Of a stretch of 64,000 nt of DNA, positions 43,335-51,617 are shown in pieces; position 1 is the stretch's first letter; every line of letters begins with the position of its first letter. The DNA comes from Parafrankia irregularis (GTDB lineage Bacteria > Actinomycetota > Actinomycetes > Frankiales > Frankiaceae), in contig NZ_FAOZ01000004.1 in NCBI RefSeq assembly GCF_001536285.1, forward strand, positions 248,001 to 312,000, in the 5' to 3' direction. The position numbers and the translations under genes were made by a program. The notes under the pieces are model-generated. The model was not told the DNA's origin. It was given only the letters and a program-made list of their open reading frames with translations, and did not search any database.

Positions 43335-44765
43335 TCAGCGGTGGTCGCCGCGGGGGTCGTGGTAGTCGCGGTCGTCGCAGCCGTCCCAGGGCCCGGTGAT
43401 GGCGAGCACGTAGCCGGGGCTCTGGATGTTGGCGAAGAGGATCTTCTTGTCGGCGCTGAAGTTCGGGCCGGTGAACTCGCTCTCGTTGAGCTCGTTGCGC
43501 GCCAGCGCGTAGGCCGTGCCCTTCTTGGTGACACCGATCAGGTGGCTGACGCCCTCGCCGTCCTCGGCCAGGATGAGGCCGCCGTAAGGCGACACGGTGA
43601 TGTTGTCCGGGCCGTCGAAGTCGACGTCCTGGGTCGGGTCCAGGTTCAGGCCGAAGATCACCTTGAGGGTGATGGTCTCGTTGTTCGGGTTGTAGAACCA
43701 GACCTGGCCGTCGTGCTCCTTGGGGCTGCCGTCGCTCACCCGGGCGTAGCTGCAGACGAAGTACACGCCGCCGTCACCCCACCAGGTGCCCTCCAGCTTG
43801 CGGCTGTTGGTGACCTGGTCGGTGGTGAACTGCTTGCGGATGGAGACCGTGGCCGCGCTGCGGTCGGGGACGTCCACCCAGCTGACCTTGTACCTGGTGC
43901 CGACCGTGGTCGCCTCGGAGAGGTCGACGATGTGCTGCGACCCGTTGCTGGCGCTCAGCGCCTGCAGGGAGCCGGCGGTGTCGCCGCCCGCGCTCAGCGC
44001 GAGCGCACGCAGCGCGCCCTTGCCGGCGCGGAACCTCTTCGGTGGCGTCCAGCGGTAGAACAGGCCGTGCGGGCTGCTGGCGTCCTCGGTGAGGAAGATC
44101 TCGGCGGTCTTCGGGTCGACGGAGACGGCCTCGTGGGCGAAGCGGCCGAGGAACTTCAGCGGCACCGGGTTCTTGTTCGCGGCCTGGTCCACCGGGTCGA
44201 CCTCGAAGACGTGCCCGTGGTCGTACTTGTAGGTGGCGTTGGCCTTCTGCTCGGTCTCCTCGCAGGTCAGCCAGGTGCCCCACGGGGTGTAGCCGCCGGC
44301 GCAGTTGGTGAGGGTCCCGGCCAGGCTGACGTACTCGCGGACCCGGTTGCCCAACCGGTCGACCACGATGTTGGTGGTCCCGCCGGGGGCTCCCGGGTCG
44401 TAGGTGTAGTCCGCGATACGCGGCACCGGGTTGGCAGCGGCGCCGCTGAGCTCGTGGTTGTTGACCAGCACCGAGCCGCCGTTGCGGGTGGGGAAGGAGG
44501 CGGTGCCGTCCGGGGCGCCCGGGGTCGGCTCGCCCGACTCGAGCGTCGTCACGCCGGTCTGGGCGATGATCTTGTAGGAGAAGCCCTTGGGCAGCGCGAG
44601 CAGGCCCGCCGGGTCGGCGATGACGGCGCCGTAGCCGGTCGCGGAGCGGGACGTGGCCTGCGCGGCGGTGCCGGCGAGAACGTCCATGCTGCCGGCGGCG
44701 ACCAGGCCGAGGCCGCCCACCGCGCCGGTGCGCATCAGGTTACGGCGGGAAATGGAAGAAGTCAC
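43335..44765 (-). CDS. PhoX/DUF839-family secreted protein, Tat substrate
   Basis: 476-aa protein with a twin-arginine signal (SRRNLMRTG, then a hydrophobic GGLGLVAAG segment) and an AQA-like cleavage site. The mature part matches the DUF839/PhoX beta-propeller family: PKGFSYKIIAQTG, VLVNNHELSG, GGYTPWGTWLTCEET, GRFAHEAVSVDP and a late PDNITVSPYGGLILAEDGE. PhoX enzymes are calcium/iron phosphatases, but many DUF839 members are uncharacterised. The start is GTG 44765 because GGAGG lies seven bases before it; earlier in-frame ATGs would put residues in front of the Tat motif. Confidence 0.9.
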   Translation of the reverse strand: MTSSISRRNLMRTGAVGGLGLVAAGSMDVLAGTAAQATSRSATGYGAVIADPAGLLALPKGFSYKIIAQTGVTTLESGEPTPGAPDGTASFPTRNGGSVLVNNHELSGAAANPVPRIADYTYDPGAPGGTTNIVVDRLGNRVREYVSLAGTLTNCAGGYTPWGTWLTCEETEQKANATYKYDHGHVFEVDPVDQAANKNPVPLKFLGRFAHEAVSVDPKTAEIFLTEDASSPHGLFYRWTPPKRFRAGKGALRALALSAGGDTAGSLQALSASNGSQHIVDLSEATTVGTRYKVSWVDVPDRSAATVSIRKQFTTDQVTNSRKLEGTWWGDGGVYFVCSYARVSDGSPKEHDGQVWFYNPNNETITLKVIFGLNLDPTQDVDFDGPDNITVSPYGGLILAEDGEGVSHLIGVTKKGTAYALARNELNESEFTGPNFSADKKILFANIQSPGYVLAITGPWDGCDDRDYHDPRGDHR

Positions 44766-45032
44766 CGGCGTGCCTCCAAAGATCATTATTAACTGGGACG
44801 CCATGGACATTGTCGGGTCGACCTGACACCTCGTTTGTCGGTATGTGGCCGGACGGCCAACAGCTGGGAAACGATTGCTGCGTGCGTGCAGGTTGGGCCC
44901 CCGGGCACCGGCTGGGCCGCGTCTGTTGGGCGCAGAAATTCCCGGGCCGGGGAAAGCCGTGCACGTCGGGTTCCCGCAATGAATACCGAGCGTTGCCGAT
45001 TCCGGTGTCGAATCCACAGAAAAGGCTTCCGC

Positions 45033-45051
45033 TTATGTTTGGTAAACCTAA
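45033..45051. promoter_or_regulatory. weak DtxR/IdeR-like box
   Basis: TTATGTTTGGTAAACCTAA agrees with the IdeR consensus at 15 of 19 positions. It lies just past the TetR stop and about 270 bases before the PhoX-like start. It is weaker than the site at 30918. Confidence 0.35.
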
Positions 45052-45053
45052 GT

Positions 45054-45635
45054 TTAGTTTGAGGCTCGCTGTGCGAGTGGCAGGAAGATCGTATCGACGA
45101 TCTCGGTGAGGACGTCCTCGGGCACCGGCGCGAGAGTCATCAGGGCCTCGTGGCGCAGGAGGTCGAACGGAAGCGACTTCACCCGGTCGGGCAGGGGAGT
45201 GGGGCCGATCTCCCCCCGCTGGGCGGCGCGGGCGAACAGGGCGTCGAGCCCGTCCTTGCGGTCCCCTTTCAGGACGCGGCGCAGGTCCGCGGGGCTGGTG
45301 CCGGTCTCCCGGTAGTAGTCGGCCAGGTGGACGCTCACCAGGGTGACGAGCTGGATCCGGGTGTCGTTGAACTGCCGCATGAGCGTGAGGATGTCGCCGC
45401 GCAGGCTGCCGGTGTCGGGGATGGTGATCTCGTCCCGTTCGAGGGCGCGGATGATCGTGGCGCGGACGAGTTCGTGCCGGTCGGACCAGCGGCGATAGAG
45501 GACGGGGCGGCTGGTTCCGGCGCGCTGGACGACGGCATCCATCGTGAAGTTGGCATAGCCGTGCTCGGTCAGCTCCGCCCAGGCCGCGTCGAGCAGTGCT
45601 GCCTCCAGCGCGGCCCCGCGGCGACGCTCCGTCAT
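45054..45635 (-). CDS. TetR-family regulator of the adjacent efflux gene
   Basis: 193-aa TetR regulator with helix-turn-helix LDAAWAELTEHG and MDAVVQRAGTSRPVLYRRWSDR near residues 15-60, and a TetR_C-type ligand domain. It is divergent from an MFS efflux gene with an imperfect palindrome between them. This is the usual arrangement for drug-responsive repression. The ligand is unknown. Confidence 0.9.
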   Translation of the reverse strand: MTERRRGAALEAALLDAAWAELTEHGYANFTMDAVVQRAGTSRPVLYRRWSDRHELVRATIIRALERDEITIPDTGSLRGDILTLMRQFNDTRIQLVTLVSVHLADYYRETGTSPADLRRVLKGDRKDGLDALFARAAQRGEIGPTPLPDRVKSLPFDLLRHEALMTLAPVPEDVLTEIVDTIFLPLAQRASN

Positions 45636-45670
45636 CTTCCCTTCGGCCCCTGTTCTACCCGTTCCGCCTT

Positions 45671-45688
45671 AGACACGCTTGCGTATCT
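45671..45688. promoter_or_regulatory. candidate TetR operator
   Basis: AGACACGCTTGCGTATCT is an 18-bp palindrome with one mismatched pair, centred between the divergent TetR and MFS genes. A TATCTTA heptamer at its right edge recurs 47 bases downstream. Confidence 0.6.
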
Positions 45689-45750
45689 TATGGAGGGCGC
45701 CTACGATCGCCTCCGGCAAGAAACGACGATGTATCTTAGGTGGTCGTTCA

Positions 45751-47241
45751 TTGAGTACCTCCGACGGGACCGCAACCGCTTCGCAGCAGGGCCCAGTCGC
45801 CTCCGACCGTATCGACCCGGCGGTGTGGCGCATGGCGATCACCGTCATCGTGGGTGCGCTGGCCGTCATCCTCGACACCACGATCGTCAGCGTCGCCATC
45901 AATGATCTCACCCGCGAGCTGGACACCTCGCTCTCCACCATCCAGTGGGTGAGCACCGGCTATCTGCTGGCCATGTTCGTCACCATCCCCGTCGCCGGAT
46001 GGGCACAGTCGGTACTTGGCGGCAAACGGCTGTGGATCGCCGCCCTCGGCATCTTCCTGCTCGGTTCGGTCCTGTGTGCGGCCGCGTGGGATGTGCACAG
46101 CCTCATCGTGTTCCGCGTCGTCCAGGGCATCGGTGGCGGGATCATCATGCCACTCATGATCACTTTGATCATGCAGGCGGCGCGGGGCGGCAACATCGGC
46201 AAGGTCATGGCGACGATCTCGCTGCCGGCCGCCCTCGGGCCCATCCTCGGGCCGGTCCTGGGCGGCGTCATCCTGCATGTCGGCGACTGGCGCTGGATGT
46301 TCTTCGTCAACATCCCCTTCTGCGTCGTCGGTGCCTGGCTCGCCGCCCGCAACCTGCCCGACGACCGGCCGCGGGGCGGCACCCGAGCCCGCCTCGACGT
46401 CCTCGGCCTGCTGCTGATCTCGCCGGGCGTCGCCGCCGTCATCTTCGGTCTCTCCCGGGTCGAGGGCAGCGCGGGTTTCGCGAGTGTGGAGGTCCTGCTG
46501 CCGCTGCTCGTCGGCCTCGCCCTGATCGCGGCATTCGTGGGCTGGGCCCTGGCGCGCTCCACGGCCGCGCTGGTCGACCTGCGCCTGCTCCGCCACCGCC
46601 CGCTGGCGTCATCCGCCGCCGTCGGCTTCGTCCTCGGTGGGGCCCTCTACGGCTCCATGCTGCTGCTGCCGCTGTTCTGGCAGCAGGCTCGCGGTGAGGA
46701 CGCCCTCGGGGCAGGGTTGCTGCTGATCCCGCAGGGAGTGGGCACCCTGTTCTCCCGGAACCTCGCGGGCAGGTACACCGACCGGTACGGGCCCCGCTGG
46801 GTCGCGCTGACCGGATTCGCCCTCGCCTGCGTGGCCACCCTGCCGTTCGCGTTCGTCACGGCCGGCACGGGCGACGTGCCGCTGCTGGCCGCGCTCTTCG
46901 TGCGCGGGCTCGGCCTCGGCGCCGCCACCATCCCACTGGCCGGTGCCGCCTACATCGGCCTCGGCCATGCGGAGATCCCGCACGCCAGCGTCATCACCCG
47001 AGTCGGCCAGCAGATCGGCGGCTCCCTGGGTACCGCGGTTCTTGCCGTGGTCCTCCAGCACACGGCCGGGGGAGCTCACACCCCCGAGGCCGTCGCCGAC
47101 GCCTTCGGTGAGGCCTTCTGGTGGTCGATCGCCTTCACCGCCGTCGCCGTCCCGCTCTGCCTGCTGCTGCCCGGCCGCCCCACCGCGCCGTTCGTTCCCG
47201 AGTCGGCCGACGTCGACGCGGAAGTCGCCGCACCGGCGTAG
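45751..47241 (+). CDS. MFS drug-efflux transporter, DHA2 (EmrB/QacA) type
   Basis: Integral membrane proton antiporter of 496 aa with about 14 helices. Motif D1 LDTTIVSVAINDL is near residues 40-52, the QWVSTGYLLA helix follows, and the motif C-like PAALGPILGPVLGG is near 170. TTG 45751 with AGGTGG upstream gives a normal cytoplasmic N-terminus. A TTG at 45679 would lie in the operator region. It exports toxic compounds of unknown identity, probably under the divergent TetR repressor. Confidence 0.9.
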   Translation: MSTSDGTATASQQGPVASDRIDPAVWRMAITVIVGALAVILDTTIVSVAINDLTRELDTSLSTIQWVSTGYLLAMFVTIPVAGWAQSVLGGKRLWIAALGIFLLGSVLCAAAWDVHSLIVFRVVQGIGGGIIMPLMITLIMQAARGGNIGKVMATISLPAALGPILGPVLGGVILHVGDWRWMFFVNIPFCVVGAWLAARNLPDDRPRGGTRARLDVLGLLLISPGVAAVIFGLSRVEGSAGFASVEVLLPLLVGLALIAAFVGWALARSTAALVDLRLLRHRPLASSAAVGFVLGGALYGSMLLLPLFWQQARGEDALGAGLLLIPQGVGTLFSRNLAGRYTDRYGPRWVALTGFALACVATLPFAFVTAGTGDVPLLAALFVRGLGLGAATIPLAGAAYIGLGHAEIPHASVITRVGQQIGGSLGTAVLAVVLQHTAGGAHTPEAVADAFGEAFWWSIAFTAVAVPLCLLLPGRPTAPFVPESADVDAEVAAPA

Positions 47242-47250
47242 AGGAAGCCG

Positions 47251-47287
47251 CTGTGCCGGCACAGGGAAAGTCCCTGCGCCGGCACAG
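47251..47287. terminator. hairpin terminator between convergent genes
   Basis: 17-bp arms (CTGTGCCGGCACAGGGA / TCCCTGCGCCGGCACAG) with one mismatch and an AAG loop, located between the MFS gene and the convergent methyltransferase gene. Confidence 0.8.
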
Positions 47288-47326
47288 GGGGAAGCCGTTG
47301 CGTCGGCGTAGGGCAGACGAGCGCTT

Positions 47327-48160
47327 TCAGGGCTTGCGGGCCACGCCTGCGAACAGCCAGTCGGTGCGCGGGCTGTCGTCGTCTCCCGGGTTCCACTGCC
47401 ACGGCCGCACAATTCCGGGTTCGACCAGGTCGAGGCCGGAGAAGAAACCCTCAATGGCGGCACGCGGCCGGAAGATTATTGGCGATGTCGCGTTCTCGTA
47501 GGCTGCCTCCGTCCGGGCCACGCCCTCGGCCGGAGGCCCGTCCGTCGTCAGGTGCGAAAGCGTCAGGAAGGATCCGGCGGGAACCGCGCTCATGAACTCG
47601 GCGAGCAGCTCACGGGGCCGCTCGCCGTCCTGGATGAAGTGGAACAGGGCCACCGAGAGAACGGCGACGGGCCGGGAGAAATCGATGAGGGCGCCCGCGT
47701 CCGGATGGTCGAGGATCGACCGGGGCTCGCGTGCGTCCGCGGTGATAATTGTTGTCGTCTTGTTCGTCGCGAGCAGCGCGCGACCGTGTGCCAGGACGAT
47801 CGGGTCGTTGTCCACATAGACGACCCGGGCATCCGGGTTCACCTGCTGGGCGATCTCGTGCACGTTCCCCTGCGTCGGCAGGCCGGTCCCGATGTCGAGG
47901 AACTGGTCTATACCGGCGTTCGCGAGCCAGCGGGTCGCCCGCTGCAGGAAACGGCGGTTCTCCCAGACGATGTCGAACGTCATCGTCTTGCCCAGGGCGG
48001 TGTCGACCGCGGCGGCGGCCGTCCGGTCGACCTCGAAGTTGTCCTTGCCCCCGAGGAAGAAGTCGTACATGCGGGCCGGGGTCGGCCGGTCCGTCCGAAG
48101 ATCGGCGCCGGGGTCACCGCCGTCGCTCTCGGACACCGCTGATTTGAAGTTCCAGCCCAT
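47327..48160 (-). CDS. SAM-dependent methyltransferase, PF04672 (DUF574) family
   Basis: 277-aa class I methyltransferase. The family hallmark TPARMYDFFLGGKDNFEVDR is near residue 28, the SAM-binding LDIGTGLPTQGNVHE near 88, and VVYVDNDPIVLAHGRALL near 110. Actinobacteria carry many paralogues, mostly of unknown substrate and often near regulators. It stands alone between the MFS terminator and mftR. Confidence 0.92.
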   Translation of the reverse strand: MGWNFKSAVSESDGGDPGADLRTDRPTPARMYDFFLGGKDNFEVDRTAAAAVDTALGKTMTFDIVWENRRFLQRATRWLANAGIDQFLDIGTGLPTQGNVHEIAQQVNPDARVVYVDNDPIVLAHGRALLATNKTTTIITADAREPRSILDHPDAGALIDFSRPVAVLSVALFHFIQDGERPRELLAEFMSAVPAGSFLTLSHLTTDGPPAEGVARTEAAYENATSPIIFRPRAAIEGFFSGLDLVEPGIVRPWQWNPGDDDSPRTDWLFAGVARKP

Positions 48161-48264
48161 CAGCCCGCCTCGCCAGCTGTCTCGTCGAATCCGGCGACCT
48201 CGACGACGCCGGCGAATGTGCTTTGCGGAGCGTATCGCCCTGGATGTCCGCTCGACCCACCCGA

Positions 48265-48909
48265 CTACCCGAGGTAGGTCCGCAGCGCGCCCAGTGCCTC
48301 GTCGAGGATCTCCTCAATCGTGCGCTGCTCGTCGTCCAGCCACTGCTCATAGGCGGAGACCGCGATTGCCAGGGCCACATGGCCGACGGTGCGCGGCAAC
48401 AGGTCCTCAGGTGTCAGCCCGTGGCGTTCGGCGGCATAGGAGGCGATGACCCGACGCCACTGCCGGTACTTCAGCGCCGAATGGGCCATCAGCGTCGGAG
48501 TTCTCAGCAGCAGGGTCATCCGTTGCCTGTGCTGGGCCACAGCCGCCGCGTCGACATGGTTGAACGCGAGCACCGCCCGATGCACCGCCTCGTGGACGGG
48601 AATGTCCGTCGGCATGGCGGCGAGGGTCTTCTGCAGCCCGACCAGGCTCTCGTCGAACTGCCCCCACGGGATGTCGTTCTTGGAAGGGTAGTACCGCAGC
48701 AGCGTTCGGCGCCCGACCCCGGCCGCCGCGGCGATCGCGTCCAGGGTGGTGGCGTCGAATCCGTGCTCGGTGAACACCGCGAAGGCGGCCCGCTCGATCG
48801 AGGCGTGATCAGTGACGGGCGGGCGCCCTTTCGGCCGGCGGGCCGGGCTGTCCAGCGCGCCTGGACTGTCCGGTGTGCCTGGACTGTCCGGGGTGTCTGG
48901 GGTGCTCAC
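48265..48909 (-). CDS. mftR: mycofactocin system TetR regulator
   Basis: 214-aa TetR regulator whose core matches MftR: RRPKGRPPVTDHASIERAAFAVF, then DATTLDAIAAAAGVGRRTLLRYYPSKNDIPWGQFD. The KNDIPWG block is characteristic. It is expected to control the mft genes, probably through an acyl-CoA or related ligand as reported for mycobacterial MftR. It lies downstream of mftF on the same strand rather than ahead of mftA. The N-terminus has PDSPGTPDSP repeats from an 18-bp DNA unit. GTG 48909 is used, but no good ribosome site is visible and a hairpin element begins about 20 bases upstream. Confidence 0.88.
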   Translation of the reverse strand: MSTPDTPDSPGTPDSPGALDSPARRPKGRPPVTDHASIERAAFAVFTEHGFDATTLDAIAAAAGVGRRTLLRYYPSKNDIPWGQFDESLVGLQKTLAAMPTDIPVHEAVHRAVLAFNHVDAAAVAQHRQRMTLLLRTPTLMAHSALKYRQWRRVIASYAAERHGLTPEDLLPRTVGHVALAIAVSAYEQWLDDEQRTIEEILDEALGALRTYLG

Positions 48910-48928
48910 CGAAGCGGGCCACTCGAGG

Positions 48929-48976
48929 AGTTGAAAATTTCGGTCGTTCCCGCGACCAAAATCGTCAGATCTTGCC
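48929..48976 (-). repeat. dispersed hairpin element, copy 5 (degenerate)
   Basis: The inner stem (TTTCGGTCG..CGACCAAAA) is kept and the outer arms have diverged. The flank read on the minus strand, GTTGCTACTTGGCAAGATC, resembles the GCTGCTNCCGAGCAAG flank of other copies. It lies directly upstream of mftR. Confidence 0.75.
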
Positions 48977-49015
48977 AAGTAGCAACTTCAGCCGCGCCAG
49001 CGGCTCGAAGCCGAG

Positions 49016-49070
49016 ACTCGAGGAGCTGAGGATTTCGGTTGTTCCCGCGACCACAGTCCGCAGGTCCTGC
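49016..49070 (-). repeat. dispersed hairpin element, copy 6 (degenerate)
   Basis: It shares with copy 5 a nearly identical ATTTCGGTTGTTCCCGCGACCA core (21 of 22 bases), so the two look like a local duplication. The flank complement CGCTGCCACCGAGCAGGACC matches the family. Copies 5 and 6 account for much of the 366-bp gap between mftF and mftR; no gene is seen in the rest. Confidence 0.75.
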
Positions 49071-49275
49071 TCGGTGGCAGCGGTCACGCTCGCGAGGATC
49101 GAGCGCGGCGATGGCGCTCCCGTCAGCGCGGCGCGCCCGTGGGGTGCCAGCGGGCATGGCGGAGCCCTGCTGAGTGCCCAGGAACAGGGCGAGGTCCGCG
49201 CGCATGACCCGATTCTTCCCTACCCGAGGACCGCGATCGTGCGCGCGACCCGGGCGGATGGGTGAGGCCAGGCCT

Positions 49276-50757
49276 TCAGCGGGTGCCAGGCTGGCCGGGC
49301 TTTGCTGGTCGGCCTGGTCGGGCTGGTCGGCCTGGTCGGGCTGGGAGCAGCGGTCGAAGGGTCCGGCCGCGCAGTGCGCCGGCCCACAGCCCGGTGCCGT
49401 AGGCGAGATCGTCGAGGCGGCGGGCGAGCAGGAACCTGGCCGGATCAAGGCCTGGGGCGCACCGGCGGTAGTCGACCAGCCCGTCGACGACCGCGGCGGC
49501 CAGCACGGCGCGGCGCAGGCGGCGGGAGACCAGGCAGCCGGCCAGGCTCAACGGCCACCAGTGGCGCAGCAGCAGGCCGCTGGTCTGGTTTGCGTTCGCG
49601 GCCAGTCCGTGGCGGGCGACACCAGGCGAGATCCCCGCGCGGGCGAGGCGCACGGACTGGGCGGTGAGGATGGCCGCCGCGGTGGGCAGCGACCATCGTC
49701 GCTGGGCGAGCAGGGTGACGGCGACGCCCGCGCTCCACGGCGCGAAGACCGCCGGTGCCACCGCGTCGTCGTGCCGGCTGGCGAGGACGGTCGCTCCGGT
49801 GCCGTAGAACGCCTTGCGCCCCAGCCAGGCGGTGAGGCCGGAACGATGATCGTGCCGGGCGGTGACGGCGGGCTCGTGCCGCACCTGCCAGCCGGCGGCG
49901 GCCAGCCGCCAGACCAGGTCGACGTCCTCGGCGACCCGCTGGCCGTCGGTGAAGGTGAATCCGGGGCGGAGCGCGGCGACCCGGGCCATCAGGCACGCCG
50001 CGGGCACCCAGCCGACCGCGGAGCGCGGATGCACCAGCGCAGCCACGGGGCCCATGTCGAGTGACGAGCGGGCATCCTCGTAACGCCCGATCCAGTTCGT
50101 GCCGCCCGGCTCGGCCAGCCCGAGGATGCGGGGTGCCACGGCGGCGACCCGGGGCTGGTGGAAGTGGCGGGCCAGCAGGGCGAGCGCAGCCGGCTCGACG
50201 ACGACGTCCGAGTCGACGAAGACGACCAGCGGTGTGGTCACCTGCGCGAGCCCGGTGTTGCGGGCCGTTGCCGGGCCGCGGTTGACGGGCAGGGCGACGA
50301 GCTTGGCGCCATGCCGGTCGGCCACCCGGGCGATGGCCGACGGGTCACGCGAGCGGTCGTCGACGACGATCACCTCGAGCTGGCCGGCGAGGCCGGACAG
50401 CAGCCGGTCGAGCGTCCCGGGCCGGTCGCGGACCGGGACGACCACCGTGACCGCGGACAGCTCGGCCGCTGGCAGCTCGCCGAGCACCGGGTTCGCCACG
50501 CCGCTGGCGAGCAGCCGGTCGGCGAGCTGCGCGGACGTCGCGTCGACCACCCGCAGCCGGCGCCCGTCCAGGTAGCGCGCCGCGCGTTCGTTGAGCCGAA
50601 GCAGCCGCATCGGCGCACCGCCGACGAGCACCCGCCCGCCCTCGGAGACCCGGACGCGCTCCCCGAGCTCGACGACGAGCCCCAGGCTGACACCGGGATC
50701 CAGGCCGACACCGGGATCCAGGTCGACACCGGTGCCGGTGCCGGGCCCGGTGTTCAT
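49276..50757 (-). CDS. mftF: mycofactocin glycosyltransferase
   Basis: GT2-family enzyme (493 aa) that adds beta-1,4-linked glucose units to mycofactocin. The N-terminal PqqD-like region (about 20-100: RLLRLNERAARYLDGRRL) is followed by the catalytic GT-A domain with VVDDRSRD, VFVDSDVVV (DxD-type) and the acceptor motif FTDGQRVAEDVDLVWRL. The C-terminal hydrophobic part ends in ARPGRPARPG repeats from tandem DNA units at 49300-49350. It is the last gene of the operon, overlapping the SDR stop by ATGA. Confidence 0.94.
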   Translation of the reverse strand: MNTGPGTGTGVDLDPGVGLDPGVSLGLVVELGERVRVSEGGRVLVGGAPMRLLRLNERAARYLDGRRLRVVDATSAQLADRLLASGVANPVLGELPAAELSAVTVVVPVRDRPGTLDRLLSGLAGQLEVIVVDDRSRDPSAIARVADRHGAKLVALPVNRGPATARNTGLAQVTTPLVVFVDSDVVVEPAALALLARHFHQPRVAAVAPRILGLAEPGGTNWIGRYEDARSSLDMGPVAALVHPRSAVGWVPAACLMARVAALRPGFTFTDGQRVAEDVDLVWRLAAAGWQVRHEPAVTARHDHRSGLTAWLGRKAFYGTGATVLASRHDDAVAPAVFAPWSAGVAVTLLAQRRWSLPTAAAILTAQSVRLARAGISPGVARHGLAANANQTSGLLLRHWWPLSLAGCLVSRRLRRAVLAAAVVDGLVDYRRCAPGLDPARFLLARRLDDLAYGTGLWAGALRGRTLRPLLPARPGRPARPGRPAKPGQPGTR

Positions 50758-51617
50758 CCTCGGAAACCGCCTTCGGCGCTGACGACGGAGCCGGTCAGCA
50801 CCCCGCCGGCGACCGAGCAGCAGAAGGCGATGGTCTCGGCGATCTCGCCGGGGTCGATCAGCCGTCCGGTGAGCTGCCCGGAGGCGAAGGACTCGACGTC
50901 GTCCAGGTCGTACAGCGCCGCGGTGGCGGCCAGCATCGAGGTGCGGGTCGAACCGGGTGAGACCGCCACCGCCGTGACGCCCGTACCGACGAGGTCGGCG
51001 GCGAGGCCGCGGACGAGGCCGATGACGGCGTGCTTGGCCATGCTGTAACCGGCCAGGTGGAACAGTCCGCGGGTGCCGGCCGCGGAGGCGACGGCGGTGA
51101 AACGGCAACCGCCCGGGTCCGGCCCGGCCAGCATGTGCGGCACGCAGGCGGCGGCGGTGTTCCACACCCCCAGGACGTCGACATCCCACAGGGTCTGCAC
51201 GTGCGCGGCCGGGGTCTCCCACAGCGGCTGGCCGCCGACCATCACGGCGGCGGCGGCGACCGCCGCGTCGAGCCGGCCGAAACGCTCGACGGCGGTGGCC
51301 GCCGCCGCGTCGAGGGCGGCGCGATCACGCACGTCGGCGAGCACGGTGTGGATCTGGTCGGGGTGTTCGGCGCGCACTGCCGCCAGCTGCTCGCGGCTCG
51401 CCAGCGGGTAGTCGACCCCGGGCAGGTCCGTGGCGGTGTCGCCGGCGCCGCTGTCGACCGCGACGATCCGGTAGCCGCGCCGGCACAGGGCCCGGACGGT
51501 CGCGGCGCCGATTCCGCGGCCGGCGCCGGTGACCAGCGCGACCCGCCCGGTGCCGGGCGGTCCGGTGTCGGGCGGTCCGGAGTCGACCTGCCCGGTGTCG
51601 GGCCGGGCGCCGCTCAC
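50754..51617 (-). CDS. mycofactocin-cluster short-chain dehydrogenase
   Basis: 287-aa SDR between mftE and mftF, overlapping both by four bases. TGAGRGIG near residue 30, a Ser in VASAAG and catalytic YSMAK are present. The inserted ALYDLDDVESFASGQLTGRLIDP region near the C-terminus and the tight linkage fit the mycofactocin-associated SDR subfamily, whose members hold a non-exchangeable nicotinamide that mycofactocin re-oxidises. The first ~22 residues are a GPPDTG repeat tail. The alcohol substrate is unknown. Confidence 0.9.
   Translation of the reverse strand: MSGARPDTGQVDSGPPDTGPPGTGRVALVTGAGRGIGAATVRALCRRGYRIVAVDSGAGDTATDLPGVDYPLASREQLAAVRAEHPDQIHTVLADVRDRAALDAAAATAVERFGRLDAAVAAAAVMVGGQPLWETPAAHVQTLWDVDVLGVWNTAAACVPHMLAGPDPGGCRFTAVASAAGTRGLFHLAGYSMAKHAVIGLVRGLAADLVGTGVTAVAVSPGSTRTSMLAATAALYDLDDVESFASGQLTGRLIDPGEIAETIAFCCSVAGGVLTGSVVSAEGGFRG

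Noticed and set aside
45033-45051. Strong iron control of the PhoX-like gene
   Set aside because: The site matches only 15 of 19 positions and lies about 270 bases from the start, so it is listed only as a weak candidate.
7337-49070. The repeated hairpins as a CRISPR array
   Set aside because: Copies are separated by kilobases with no spacers, and no cas genes are present.
48906-49448. Minus-strand open frame of about 180 codons between mftR and mftF
   Set aside because: It runs through two hairpin elements and the end of mftF, has no family resemblance and no ribosome site.
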